Part shown: one piece after another, positions 1-8,843 of the stretch
Numbering within the stretch: position 1 is the first letter of the stretch
Layout of the letters: every line of letters starts with the position of its first letter
Source: an uncultured Eubacterium sp.
GTDB taxonomy: Bacteria; Bacillota; Clostridia; Lachnospirales; Lachnospiraceae
Assembly (NCBI GenBank): GCA_947573465.1
Contig: CANPET010000002.1
Span: 1-26,815, forward strand
Length of the DNA: 26,815 bases
Direction of reading: 5' to 3'
Translations under genes and position numbers: made by a program
The notes under the pieces: generated by a model
The model's database searches: none
What the model was told of the DNA's origin: nothing
Seen by the model: only the letters and a program-made list of their open reading frames with translations

Positions 1-2791
1 CCAGAGCTTTCAGACGGGCATCCGCCTCCTGTGCCATAGCCTCTTTCTTCTCTTGGTTGACACCATCCATAATCTGAACATAAATCATCATCATCTGCTT
101 TCTGGTAGCCCCTAGAGAATCAAACGCTCCGGCTTTAATAAAGTTTTCTATCGCTCTCTTATTGACACCTAGCCCCGCTGTTCTAGTAATAAAGTCTTCT
201 AAATCCTTATACTTACCATGTGCTTCTCTCTCTGCAACAATATTATCAATAATCGCCTTTCCTACATTCTTAATGGCTGTCAGTCCATAACGGATACAAT
301 TATCTCCTGCAGAAAAGCCACTTTCTCCCTCATTAATATCCGGTGGTAATATCTCAATCCCCATAGAACGACAGGAATATACATACTCTGCCACTTTTCC
401 TGTCCAGTCCATAACAGATGTAAGCATCGCCGCCATAAACTCTGCTGTATAATAATATTTCAAATAAGCTGTCTGATAGGCTACAACTGCATACGCTGCC
501 GCATGGGATTTGTTAAAAGCATACTTTGCAAAATCTGTCATTTCGTCATAAATCTTATTGGCAATTTCTTCACTGATACCGTTATTTACGCAGCCTTTTA
601 CACCCTCCGATACATCGCCATACACAAACTTCTGACGTTCTTTTGCCATAACATCTGCTTTTTTCTTTGACATTGCACGGCGAAGCAGGTCACTTCGTCC
701 AAGCGTATAGCCTGCCAGATCACGCACAATCTGCATAACCTGTTCCTGATAAACGATACAGCCATAAGTCGGCTCTAAAATATGCTCCAGCTGAGGACAG
801 TCATAAGTTACGCTGTCAATATTATTCTTTCCCTCTATATATTTTGGTATAAAATCCATAGGACCCGGACGATACAATGAAATACCCGCAATAATATCCT
901 CTAAACTCTGTGGCTTCAACTCCTTCATAAAGTTTTTCATTCCGCCGCTTTCTAACTGAAAGATACCTTCCGTATTTCCTGTTCCTATATAATCCAGCAC
1001 CTTTTTATCTGCATAATCAATTTTGTTTAAATCTAAATCAATTCCTCTATTTTTCTTAATATATCTCTGGGTATTCTGAATTACAGTAAGATTTCGAAGT
1101 CCCAGAAAGTCCATTTTCAACAGTCCAAGCTCTTCTAATGTAGTCATAATATACTGCGTGGTAATAGAACCATCCGCTGCCCTTGACAACGGCACATATT
1201 CATCCACCGGCTTTCCACAGATAACCACACCTGCTGCGTGCATGGAAGCATGACGAGGCAGTCCCTCTAATCGCATGGACATATCTATTAAATATTTCAC
1301 TTCTGGATCTGTATCATAAAGTGTCTTCAATTCCTTATTCTGTTTTAGAGCCAGCTCCAATGTCATGTGAAGATCATTTGGAATCATCTTTGCAATACTG
1401 TCACATTGCGCATAAGGCATATCCAGTACACGTCCCACATCTCGTATAACTCCCTTCGCTTTCAGCGTACCAAAGGTTACAATCTGTGCAACATGGTCTT
1501 TTCCATACTTACGTCCTACATAATCAATTACTTCCTGTCGTCTCTCAATACAGAAGTCCACGTCAATATCGGGCATGGATACACGCTCCGGATTTAAAAA
1601 ACGTTCAAAAAGTAAATTGTATCTCATGGGCTCAATATCTGTAATTTCAAGACAATAAGAAACAAGACTTCCTGCCGCCGAACCTCGTCCTGGTCCTACC
1701 GCAATTCCATTGGATTTTGCATAATGAATAAAATCCCAAACAATCAGGAAATATTCAATATATCCCATGTTTTTAATGGTATTTAATTCATAATCTAATC
1801 TTTCCTGTAATTCTTCTTTCGTCAGTTTACAATGCTCATCTTTTTCTCCACGAAAAACCGGATATCTGTTATGTAAACCATTTTCACACAATTCTTTTAA
1901 ATAGGTCCATGGTGTATAGCCTTCCGGAACTTCAAAATTAGGCAATTTTGTTACACCAAATTCAAAGGTTACATTACAGCGTTCTGCAATCTTATGAGTA
2001 TTTTCCAATGCCTGAGGTGCATATGGAAATAATGCTGCCATCTCTTCCTCTGATTTCAGATAGAACTTTCCCTCTTCATATCTCATTCTATCCTCGTCAG
2101 ATTTCTTTTTTCCTGTTTGAATACATAACAGAATATCGTGTGCTTCCGTATCCTCTTCATAAGTATAATGCACATCATTGGTGCACACCAAATCAAGTCC
2201 CAGCTCTTCACTGAGTCTCATCAATGACTGATTTACTGTTCTCTGTTCAGGTATTCCATGATCCTGAAGCTCTAAAAAATAATTATTCTTTCCATAGATA
2301 TCCATATGACGAATAGCTGCTGCCTTCGCCTCTTCGTACTCACCTCTGGCAAGGTATCTCTGTACCTCACCTGCCAAACATGCACTCAAGCATATAATCC
2401 CTTCAGAAAATTCTTTCAAAACTTCATAATCTACTCTAGGCTTATAATAAAACCCTTCAACAAATCCTTTTGACACAATGCGACAAAGATTCTCATAACC
2501 TGTATTATTTTCTGCAAGCAAAATAAGGTGATAGTATCTATCCTCACCTGCATTTGCTTCTTTATCAAAACGAGAGCCTGGAGCTACATATACTTCACAA
2601 CCAATAATCGGTTTAATATCATTGGCTAAAGCTGCCCGATAAAAATCAATGACACCATACATAACACCATGATCTGTAATGGCAAGACTGTCCATTCCCA
2701 GTTCTTTGGCTCTCTTTGTTATTTCTTTAATTTTACTTGATCCGTCCAACAGACTGTACTCTGTATGGACATGTAAATGTGTAAACGCCAT
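1..2791 (-). CDS. dnaE: DNA polymerase III subunit alpha, 3'-truncated by window edge
   Basis: Replicative DNA polymerase catalytic subunit of the DnaE type. About 930 residues are visible; the C-terminal part (end of the fingers, OB and tau-binding regions) lies beyond position 1. The N-terminus MAFTHLHVHTEYSLLDG carries the PHP-domain histidines (H5, H7, H9). The polymerase palm motif PDIDVDF places the catalytic aspartates at residues 410 and 412, and the third is D561 in KMDFLGLRNL, matching D401/D403/D555 of E. coli DnaE. The frame is open throughout with no stop. The start ATG at 2789-2791 is preceded five bases upstream by AGGAGAG. Family identity is certain from these motifs. The PHP domain is of the type that can hold metals, but proofreading activity is not proven here. 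Confidence 0.97.
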   Translation of the reverse strand, partial: MAFTHLHVHTEYSLLDGSSKIKEITKRAKELGMDSLAITDHGVMYGVIDFYRAALANDIKPIIGCEVYVAPGSRFDKEANAGEDRYYHLILLAENNTGYENLCRIVSKGFVEGFYYKPRVDYEVLKEFSEGIICLSACLAGEVQRYLARGEYEEAKAAAIRHMDIYGKNNYFLELQDHGIPEQRTVNQSLMRLSEELGLDLVCTNDVHYTYEEDTEAHDILLCIQTGKKKSDEDRMRYEEGKFYLKSEEEMAALFPYAPQALENTHKIAERCNVTFEFGVTKLPNFEVPEGYTPWTYLKELCENGLHNRYPVFRGEKDEHCKLTKEELQERLDYELNTIKNMGYIEYFLIVWDFIHYAKSNGIAVGPGRGSAAGSLVSYCLEITDIEPMRYNLLFERFLNPERVSMPDIDVDFCIERRQEVIDYVGRKYGKDHVAQIVTFGTLKAKGVIRDVGRVLDMPYAQCDSIAKMIPNDLHMTLELALKQNKELKTLYDTDPEVKYLIDMSMRLEGLPRHASMHAAGVVICGKPVDEYVPLSRAADGSITTQYIMTTLEELGLLKMDFLGLRNLTVIQNTQRYIKKNRGIDLDLNKIDYADKKVLDYIGTGNTEGIFQLESGGMKNFMKELKPQSLEDIIAGISLYRPGPMDFIPKYIEGKNNIDSVTYDCPQLEHILEPTYGCIVYQEQVMQIVRDLAGYTLGRSDLLRRAMSKKKADVMAKERQKFVYGDVSEGVKGCVNNGISEEIANKIYDEMTDFAKYAFNKSHAAAYAVVAYQTAYLKYYYTAEFMAAMLTSVMDWTGKVAEYVYSCRSMGIEILPPDINEGESGFSAGDNCIRYGLTAIKNVGKAIIDNIVAEREAHGKYKDLEDFITRTAGLGVNKRAIENFIKAGAFDSLGATRKQMMMIYVQIMDGVNQEKKEAMAQEADARLKAL

Positions 2792-2812
2792 AACATCTCT
2801 CCTAACTTTTCA

Positions 2813-2841
2813 AGTATACCATATTTCTCACATTATGTCGT
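2813..2841 (-). promoter_or_regulatory. Putative sigma-A promoter of dnaE
   Basis: On the minus strand, ACGACA (2836-2841) and TATACT (2813-2818) are separated by 17 bases, and TATACT lies about 20 bases before the dnaE start. The -10 is a good match and the -35 matches four of six consensus bases. It lies in the 64-bp gap after the M50-like protease gene, so dnaE may be transcribed separately from that operon. Found by eye only. Confidence 0.45.
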
Positions 2842-2855
2842 ATGATATTCCAACA

Positions 2856-3959
2856 TTAAGACATATCCGTATTATTCTTTGTTTTTTGACAAGACAATAA
2901 ATCTAACAGTTCTGCTTCACTTTCTATCTCCCCGATATTAGGACTTGTCTTTTTGATACGATGAAATAACTTCAGTTCTGTTTCTGCCTTTTCATTATCT
3001 TTCTCTACCAACAAATAATAAGCATACATTAATCTTGCTCTGGATAACCAGTTTCCTGTTGCCGTAATATATTTTTTCATTTCATATTCATATAATTTCT
3101 CAGCCTCTTCATATTGCCCTAACATAATATTACAAAATATCAGTTCACACTTTAACTCATTTTTATGTAAGCCCAGCATTCCCTTTACATGATTTAGCGC
3201 CCATTGAATCTGCTCTCTTGCCAATGAAAATTCGCATCTGTCAAGAATTCTTGCAATCTGCATATATACTAATGACCCTGTATTTACATCATTAAAATCA
3301 CTATTTTCAGGAATATAAAACCATTGCTCCGGCATATCTTTTAACCGAACTCCCTGCATTAATAACGCATTACTTCTCAGCTGACAATCGAACGACTGCA
3401 TCGCCAATGGTTCTTTTTTCAAACATTTCACATTCATTCCATCATTGGCTATCCCCTGCATTTTCATTGGTATCCCATTTGTAATAATGCTATAGATACC
3501 CACAAGCGGAAAAGTCAACATTTCTCCACTTCGAAGAAAAATTGCCAAAACAGCCACAATCACTGACGCAATCATGTTTGATAAAATTCCACCCAGATTA
3601 TACAGAACAACCGGATAATCATATCCTTTTCCCTCTGGTGGAATCATAAGGCATTGCCCTGCTGTTCCTTTCAACGAAAATTTTTTCAACTTGATTTTTC
3701 CATTTTCCCGGATCCATATCAGATTACCAATTCTAAAAGAACTAAATTCATATCCACTTAAAAGTCCCGCTTCCAAATGCCCTAATTCATGAAAAATAAT
3801 ATGTAAAATAATACTGATAATCATAGCAACGACTGACCATAATCCACTTGGAGCATCAATCAATCCATTCTCTTCTAACATTGCTGACAACACGCCCCAA
3901 GCAATTCCTAAAACCAATCCGGTTCCAAATCCTATCGCCTGTTCTTTAAAAAATTTCAT
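2856..3959 (-). CDS. M50-type membrane metalloprotease with helical-repeat C-terminus
   Basis: A 367-residue membrane protein with the zinc-protease signature HELGH at residues 57-61, inside a hydrophobic segment (about 43-60), as in site-2-protease/M50 families. A second motif, NGIP followed by NDG (about residues 160-174), resembles the NxxP...DG metal-ligand motif of these enzymes but has a longer spacing. Further hydrophobic helices occupy roughly 7-27 and 110-160. Residues about 220-360 are soluble and rich in paired helices with A/L/Y spacing, resembling TPR or SEL1-like repeats, possibly for substrate or partner binding. It is the last gene of the pqqD-like/pepD/DUF2752 run, 32 bp after the DUF2752 gene, with weak ribosome site GGAAAGG. 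The substrate is unknown. An inactive homologue cannot be excluded, but all three expected metal ligands have candidates. Confidence 0.72.
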   Translation of the reverse strand: MKFFKEQAIGFGTGLVLGIAWGVLSAMLEENGLIDAPSGLWSVVAMIISIILHIIFHELGHLEAGLLSGYEFSSFRIGNLIWIRENGKIKLKKFSLKGTAGQCLMIPPEGKGYDYPVVLYNLGGILSNMIASVIVAVLAIFLRSGEMLTFPLVGIYSIITNGIPMKMQGIANDGMNVKCLKKEPLAMQSFDCQLRSNALLMQGVRLKDMPEQWFYIPENSDFNDVNTGSLVYMQIARILDRCEFSLAREQIQWALNHVKGMLGLHKNELKCELIFCNIMLGQYEEAEKLYEYEMKKYITATGNWLSRARLMYAYYLLVEKDNEKAETELKLFHRIKKTSPNIGEIESEAELLDLLSCQKTKNNTDMS

Positions 3960-3991
3960 CTCTTATACCTTTCCATTACAAAATTGTTTAC

Positions 3992-4435
3992 TCAATTTTT
4001 TATTATCCCTAGTCTCTGTAACAAATTATTAGTATCATAAATCATCGGTTCTCTATTCGGATACCAATAAATCATACGATAAACATAATAAGCAATGCAC
4101 AACACACCAACTACCATCATCATCCCTTTTAATATCCTTGTAATTTTTGCAGATGTCTTTTCTGATGTTACAAAATATCTGTTTATAAAAAATACCGCTC
4201 CTAACACAACAATAGGAATCCATAGTGGATTGCTGATTGCGGCTTCTGCCACTTTTCCCTGCATTAACAACAAAAATGCTCTGGTTGTCCCACATCCGGG
4301 ACAAGGAATCCCGAACAGCATCCTCATGGGGCATATTTTTCCTAATATTGCATTTCCCAATAAAATATATAAAGAAATAGCGATTATTGGAATCGCTATT
4401 TTCTTAAAGTCATTTTGTAATTTTGACCAATTCAT
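3992..4435 (-). CDS. DUF2752 family membrane protein
   Basis: A 147-residue protein with about three transmembrane helices (roughly 13-33, 70-90 and 98-118). The diagnostic DUF2752 motif CPGCGTTRAF is at residues 45-54, preceded by a second CP pair (C35-P36). The cysteine-rich loop followed by a Thr-Arg pair is the family hallmark; the biochemical function is unknown. It sits 13 bp after pepD and just before the M50-type protease gene, so it is very likely co-transcribed. The ribosome site AGGAG lies in the short gap and overlaps the pepD stop. The cysteines could bind metal or form disulfides; that is inference only. Confidence 0.85.
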   Translation of the reverse strand: MNWSKLQNDFKKIAIPIIAISLYILLGNAILGKICPMRMLFGIPCPGCGTTRAFLLLMQGKVAEAAISNPLWIPIVVLGAVFFINRYFVTSEKTSAKITRILKGMMMVVGVLCIAYYVYRMIYWYPNREPMIYDTNNLLQRLGIIKN

Positions 4436-4448
4436 TACCTATCTGCTC

Positions 4449-5897
4449 CTATTCCAGCATTTCTAAAATCTTTAATAATAATTCCCATGTCCTCTCTGTA
4501 GAAGAAATACTTAATATCTCATCTGTTGTATGAACATTTCTCATATCCGGACCAAAGGATATAGCATCTAAACCATCAATCTTGTCTGCAAATAATCCGC
4601 ATTCCAATCCTGCATGTATTCCCTCTACTACTGGTTCTTTACCATATAATGTTTCATAAGCTTTCACTGCAATATCCCGAAGCTTTGAATCTGCTTTGTA
4701 TTCCCATCCGGGATATGCACCGGACACCTTTACTTCTCCACCAAATATTTCTGTTAATGAACGTAATTTCTCAACGAGAAAATGCTTTTCACTTTCTTTG
4801 GAACTTCTAACAGCATAAGATAATGTAACTGTATTTTCGTTGGTTCTTAACATTCCCAAATTTAATGATGTCTGCACCATATCCGGTATATCCGGATTCA
4901 TTCTCTGAATACCATTTGGCATATTTACTAAAGAAATAATAACTGCTAACGTTGCCGGACCTGATAGCGCTTCTGACAATCCCTCTTCTGTTACATTCAT
5001 CTGAATCTTGGCATTCGGATCTGTTGTTTCATATTCTTCTTTTATCTCTGCAAATGTATTTTCAATAATCTCTTTTGCTTTTTCCACAGCCTCAGGATTT
5101 ACCGCAATAGCAGCTTCACTGATTTTTGCAATAGCATTATCCTTCTCGCCACCATTTACTGCCATAATGCGCATACCAACATTCTGGAATACATTTAAAA
5201 GTACACGTCCTAATGCACAGTTGGCATTTGCTCTGCCTTTATTAATCTCTACACCGGAATGCCCGCCTGCAAAACCATCCATTTTAATTTCAATAATTTG
5301 TGCACTAATCGGTTCTGTTCGAAATGGCAACACACACTCTACTGTTGCCCCACCTGCACAACTAACAGTAAAAACTCCCTCATCTTCTGAATCCATATTT
5401 AATAACATTTTACCTTTTAAATCTGATACATCTAAATAGGTTGCACCTAACAGACCTATCTCTTCATCTACAGTAAACACAGCCTCAATAGGAGGATGGG
5501 CAATGTCCTTGCTATCCAATACTGACAAAGCATAAGCCACAGCAATACCATCATCTCCACCTAAAGATGTGCCTTTTGCACTTAATACATCTCCCTCTAC
5601 CTGAAGGTCTAATCCCTCTTTTTCCATATCTTTTTCACAGTCCGCAGTTTTCACTGCCACCATATCTATATGTCCCTGCAGAATCACTGCCTCTGACTCT
5701 TCGTATCCTGCTGTTCCCTCTTTCCAAATAATTACATTCAGCTTTTCATCCTGACGATATTTCAGGTTTCTTTCCTTTGCAAAATCTACTAAATAATTAC
5801 TAATCTGTTCCACATTCCCTGACCCATGTGGAATCCCTGCAATCTTCTCAAAAAACTGAAATACTTTCTGTGGTTTCTTTCCATCTAAAACTCCCAT
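4449..5897 (-). CDS. pepD: Aminoacyl-histidine dipeptidase (M20 family)
   Basis: Cytosolic zinc dipeptidase (482 residues, the usual PepD/peptidase D length) that splits Xaa-His and other dipeptides such as carnosine. M20 metal-binding motifs are clear: GHIDMV (H76, D78), GGDDGIAVAYAL (D115/D116) and DEEIGLLGA (E145/E146 pair). The C-terminal part contains the GLECG and SFGPDM segments typical of this family. The start ATG at 5895-5897 follows GGGAG by a few bases. It lies 50 bp after the 115-residue membrane protein gene and 13 bp before DUF2752. With the nearby OPT oligopeptide transporter, it suggests peptide uptake and use as nutrients. No anomalies seen. Confidence 0.95.
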   Translation of the reverse strand: MGVLDGKKPQKVFQFFEKIAGIPHGSGNVEQISNYLVDFAKERNLKYRQDEKLNVIIWKEGTAGYEESEAVILQGHIDMVAVKTADCEKDMEKEGLDLQVEGDVLSAKGTSLGGDDGIAVAYALSVLDSKDIAHPPIEAVFTVDEEIGLLGATYLDVSDLKGKMLLNMDSEDEGVFTVSCAGGATVECVLPFRTEPISAQIIEIKMDGFAGGHSGVEINKGRANANCALGRVLLNVFQNVGMRIMAVNGGEKDNAIAKISEAAIAVNPEAVEKAKEIIENTFAEIKEEYETTDPNAKIQMNVTEEGLSEALSGPATLAVIISLVNMPNGIQRMNPDIPDMVQTSLNLGMLRTNENTVTLSYAVRSSKESEKHFLVEKLRSLTEIFGGEVKVSGAYPGWEYKADSKLRDIAVKAYETLYGKEPVVEGIHAGLECGLFADKIDGLDAISFGPDMRNVHTTDEILSISSTERTWELLLKILEMLE

Positions 5898-5947
5898 TTC
5901 TTACTCCCTTCACCTTTTTAAATATTTTCATACGCAAATGCTTGCTT

Positions 5948-6295
5948 CTATTTTATATTGCTTTTGCAAAACCTATTTCCCTCTTTTTCTAATTGTCCTG
6001 TTTTCACCATATACTCCAACAGTTTCACAGCAAAATCTTTTTTATCTTTCACAACAGCTTTATTGGGGGAAAATGGCTGTTTTGCCTCCAATCCCTCTGC
6101 CATTTTTGCTACTTCTTCCACTGTGACATATGCATTCTTTTTCAAATGTTTTTTTACTCTCGCATTTCCTTTGCTGAACAATAAGTTCATCAAATCCTTT
6201 GTCTGATTTCTCTGTTTTACTAATCCCCAGCTATATATCAATATGGTAGCAATAGCAAAAAATATAACACCTAAAATAATTGTACTTGTTTTCAT
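5948..6295 (-). CDS. Small single-pass membrane protein, unknown function
   Basis: A 115-residue protein not assigned to a named family. Residues about 5-25 form one hydrophobic helix followed by positive charges, so it probably has an N-terminal anchor with a cytoplasmic body. The body is Lys-rich; residues about 55-112 (YVTVEEVAKM... AVKLLEYMVKTGQLEKEG) read like a small winged-helix-type fold, with helix, helix, then a short beta hairpin. The start codon immediately follows the stop of the pqqD-like gene with no intervening base, so translational coupling is likely. No catalytic motif is visible. Its fixed place between pqqD-like and pepD suggests it belongs to the same operon. Confidence 0.72.
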   Translation of the reverse strand: MKTSTIILGVIFFAIATILIYSWGLVKQRNQTKDLMNLLFSKGNARVKKHLKKNAYVTVEEVAKMAEGLEAKQPFSPNKAVVKDKKDFAVKLLEYMVKTGQLEKEGNRFCKSNIK

Positions 6296-6637
6296 TTATT
6301 CTTCCTTTTCTACAAAAACAATATATTTGTTTTGTTCTAGTATTCCCATAAATTTTGACAATCTTTCATATAACTGTTCTGCTGCTCCGGCATGCTTTTC
6401 TTTTAAAATCTGACCAATTTCATAAATTGATTTCACTCCATCAACCTGCTGCCACACACAACTTCCATATTCGTCCAATTTTATAAAACTAAATCTGGGC
6501 TTTTTAAAAACTTTCTGGGCAATCGTATGAAACATTCCTTTATTTTCTACAGTAATCTCTACGACACCCTCTTTTGTCAATTCCCATTTTTTATTCACTT
6601 TTGGGATTTTATCTAAATAATTACCATCCTTTTTCAA
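6296..6637 (-). CDS. PqqD-like protein (TTG start)
   Basis: A 113-residue protein. Its C-terminal two thirds match the PqqD fold: a beta-rich segment with IKLDEYGSCVWQQVDG, then helices with SIYEIGQILKEK and a final LEQNKYIVF strand. PqqD domains act as peptide chaperones or RiPP recognition elements beside radical SAM enzymes, but no precursor peptide or radical SAM gene is visible here. A longer frame back to an ATG at 6730 exists but would translate the preceding terminator hairpin. TTG at 6635-6637 is preferred: AGAGG lies six bases upstream, and the resulting N-terminus (M)KKDGNYLDKIP looks natural for the family. It is probably the first gene of the operon with the 115-residue protein, pepD, DUF2752 and the M50-type protease. 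Confidence 0.8.
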   Translation of the reverse strand: MKKDGNYLDKIPKVNKKWELTKEGVVEITVENKGMFHTIAQKVFKKPRFSFIKLDEYGSCVWQQVDGVKSIYEIGQILKEKHAGAAEQLYERLSKFMGILEQNKYIVFVEKEE

Positions 6638-6662
6638 ATCTGACCTCTTTCTCTTCAAATCT

Positions 6663-6691
6663 ATTATACTCCAACGAAAAGAAAAACCTTG
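6663..6691 (-). promoter_or_regulatory. Putative promoter of the pqqD-like operon
   Basis: A perfect TATAAT (minus strand, 6663-6668) lies between the OPT terminator and the TTG start at 6637. The -35 region at 17-base spacing (CAAGGT, 6686-6691) is poor and falls in the terminator stem, so an activator may be needed or the call may be wrong. Confidence 0.35.
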
Positions 6692-6718
6692 GATAGAGTT
6701 ATTGTACCCCATCCAAGG
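6687..6718 (-). terminator. Rho-independent terminator after the OPT transporter gene
   Basis: On the minus strand, CCTTGGAT (6711-6718) pairs perfectly with ATCCAAGG (6687-6694) around a 16-base loop and is followed at once by TTTTTC. It begins 16 bp past the OPT stop codon. It separates the OPT gene from the pqqD-like operon and rules out the upstream ATG for that gene. Confidence 0.8.
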
Positions 6719-6733
6719 CAATGAAATCAATCT

Positions 6734-8695
6734 TTATTTAACATCAATATCCTGTGTTTCTACTTCCACGACTTTTTTCTTTCTACAAACAAAGAATACT
6801 GTGGATACCAATAGAGCAAACACTACAACGCCTACCCAGTTTCCAATAGAAGAAAGACTGCCTGAGAAATTAGCATCTCCTCCATAAATACCTGAAAGAT
6901 CAATCTTCCAGTTAAATACTGCTACAAGTGCCAGCAATATACCTACAATTCCTTCACCTGCAATCATACCTGCGGAATATAATGTACCCATCTCGGTACA
7001 ATGTTTCTTTTCTTTCTCACTGCTATACTTTCTACGTTCAATCAACCATCTGACTGCACCACCAACCATAATCGGCGCACTAAGATAAATCGGCAAATAC
7101 AGGCCAATTGCAAAAGCGAGAACCGGAATCTTTAATATCTCAACGACAATCGCAACAAACACTCCAATGAAAATCAATGTCCACGGCATATTGTCACCAA
7201 CAACACCTTCTACAACCATTTTCATAAGTGATGCCTGTGGTGCCGGAATCTGTTCTGAACCAAACTGCCATGCACTGTTTAACAAATACATAACCCCACC
7301 AATAGCAAACGCTGATGCAACTGCACCAATCAACTCGCCAACCTGCTGTTTCACCGGTGTTGCACCTACAATATATCCTGTCTTTAAATCCTGGGATGTA
7401 TCTCCTGCCATCGCTGCAATAATACAGATAATCGTACCGATTACAATGGCGGCAGTCATAATCTCAACCTCAGAACCTCCTGCCAGTTTTAAAACAATTG
7501 TCGTAATAATCAATGTCGCAATCGCCATTCCGGACACAGGATTGTTACTGCTTCCTACAATCCCTACCATTCGGGACGATACTGTAGCAAAGAAAAATCC
7601 AAATACTACAATAATAGCAGCTCCGCCTAAACTAACAGGGATACCCGGAATAATCCACATTGCAACTGCCAGCACCACAATTCCTCCCAAAACTACCGGA
7701 AGTGGTAAATCCTTTGCTGTTCTGTTATCATCTCCTTTATGTCCAAAACCTTTAATGGCATTTTTAAAGGTTTTAATCATGGTAGGAAATGTTTTAATCA
7801 AACTAATAATACCACCCGCCGCAACAGCACCGGCGCCAATGTATCTAATATAATTTCCCCATATCTGTCCCGGTTCTAACTGATTGAAAGCTAAAGCCTT
7901 TCCTGCTGTATCTGTTACTGCTGACAAACTATCTCCACCAAAAAAGGCAATCGCCGGCATCAATACCAGATATGATAATACACCACCGGCAAACAAATAA
8001 CTGGAAACCTGTGGTCCACAAATGTATCCTACACCTGCTAATGCCGGAAGTACATCCATACCCACACTGGATGTAAACGTCTTGTTCTTAAATGAGAACA
8101 CTACCTCACTTGGGAATAAACGAAGCCCGTCTGCAACAAACTTATATACTGCTGCAATTCCTAAACCGGAAAATACAACCTTGGACTTGTTTCCGCCCTC
8201 TTCACCTGCTAAAAGTACCTCTGCACAGGCTGTTCCTTCCGGATAAGGCAAAACTCCATGTTCCTCAACAATTAACGCTGTACGAAGAGGTACCATAAAT
8301 AATACGCCTAAAATACCACCACACAATGCGACTAACGCAATTACAATAAATGATGGCTTTGAAAACTCATCCGGTCTCTCTGCTGCCCACATAAATAATG
8401 CCGGCAGTGTAAAAATCGCTCCTGCTGCTAAAGACTCACCAGCTGAACCAATCGTCTGCACCATGTTATTTTCTAAAATAGAATCTTTTCTTAAAATAAC
8501 ACGTATCACACCCATGGAGATAACTGCTGCCGGAATAGAAGCAGAAACTGTCATACCAACTCTTAATCCTAAATAAGCATTGGCTGCGCCAAATATTACT
8601 GCAAGAATAACACCTATTATCACAGACGTTACTGTAAACTCAGGTAGCACTTTGTCAGCAGAAATAAACGGCTTAAATTCTTTTTTCTTATCCAT
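6734..8695 (-). CDS. OPT family oligopeptide transporter
   Basis: A 653-residue polytopic membrane protein of the bacterial OPT family, proton-coupled importers of peptides or peptide-like metal chelates. Family segments include FGAANAYLGLRVGMTVSASIPAAVISMG near the N-terminus, the conserved SSNNPVSGMAIATL segment in the middle and a GDTSQDLKTGYIVGATP segment after it. About 14-16 hydrophobic helices are visible. A longer frame reaches 8743, but the internal ATG at 8693-8695 has a strong AGGAGAG six bases upstream and gives the natural cytosolic N-terminus MDKKKEFKPFI, so it is preferred. The gene has its own promoter and terminator. Together with pepD it points to peptide scavenging; the substrate cannot be read from sequence. 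Confidence 0.93.
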   Translation of the reverse strand: MDKKKEFKPFISADKVLPEFTVTSVIIGVILAVIFGAANAYLGLRVGMTVSASIPAAVISMGVIRVILRKDSILENNMVQTIGSAGESLAAGAIFTLPALFMWAAERPDEFSKPSFIVIALVALCGGILGVLFMVPLRTALIVEEHGVLPYPEGTACAEVLLAGEEGGNKSKVVFSGLGIAAVYKFVADGLRLFPSEVVFSFKNKTFTSSVGMDVLPALAGVGYICGPQVSSYLFAGGVLSYLVLMPAIAFFGGDSLSAVTDTAGKALAFNQLEPGQIWGNYIRYIGAGAVAAGGIISLIKTFPTMIKTFKNAIKGFGHKGDDNRTAKDLPLPVVLGGIVVLAVAMWIIPGIPVSLGGAAIIVVFGFFFATVSSRMVGIVGSSNNPVSGMAIATLIITTIVLKLAGGSEVEIMTAAIVIGTIICIIAAMAGDTSQDLKTGYIVGATPVKQQVGELIGAVASAFAIGGVMYLLNSAWQFGSEQIPAPQASLMKMVVEGVVGDNMPWTLIFIGVFVAIVVEILKIPVLAFAIGLYLPIYLSAPIMVGGAVRWLIERRKYSSEKEKKHCTEMGTLYSAGMIAGEGIVGILLALVAVFNWKIDLSGIYGGDANFSGSLSSIGNWVGVVVFALLVSTVFFVCRKKKVVEVETQDIDVK

Positions 8696-8775
8696 TTTTT
8701 CTCTCCTGTTTTTATATATTTCACAATGAACATTCCGTCCCATTATGTTCCTAACTAATAAAAAGTTACTATATA

Positions 8776-8804
8776 ATTATACACAAAAACTTTAGATTTT
8801 TAAA
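8776..8804 (-). promoter_or_regulatory. Putative promoter of the OPT gene
   Basis: On the minus strand, TTTAAA (8799-8804) and a perfect TATAAT (8776-8781) are spaced 17 bases apart, about 80 bp before the chosen OPT start. The 100-bp gap after the nucleotidyltransferase gene holds nothing else recognisable and no clear terminator hairpin. Confidence 0.5.
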
Positions 8805-8843
8805 TGGAAAATTGTGTTTTTATTTCTATTGATTGTTTTCACT

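Noticed and set aside
4053..4334. 93-codon minus-strand frame inside the DUF2752 gene
   Set aside because: Out-of-frame shadow; the DUF2752 motif belongs to the other frame.
5008..5439. 143-codon plus-strand frame opposite pepD
   Set aside because: Antisense to a clear M20 peptidase gene; composition reflects the complement of conserved codons.
7167..7853. 228-codon plus-strand frame opposite the OPT gene
   Set aside because: Antisense shadow of the OPT coding region: Thr/Pro/Ile-rich composition, no ribosome site, no family resemblance.
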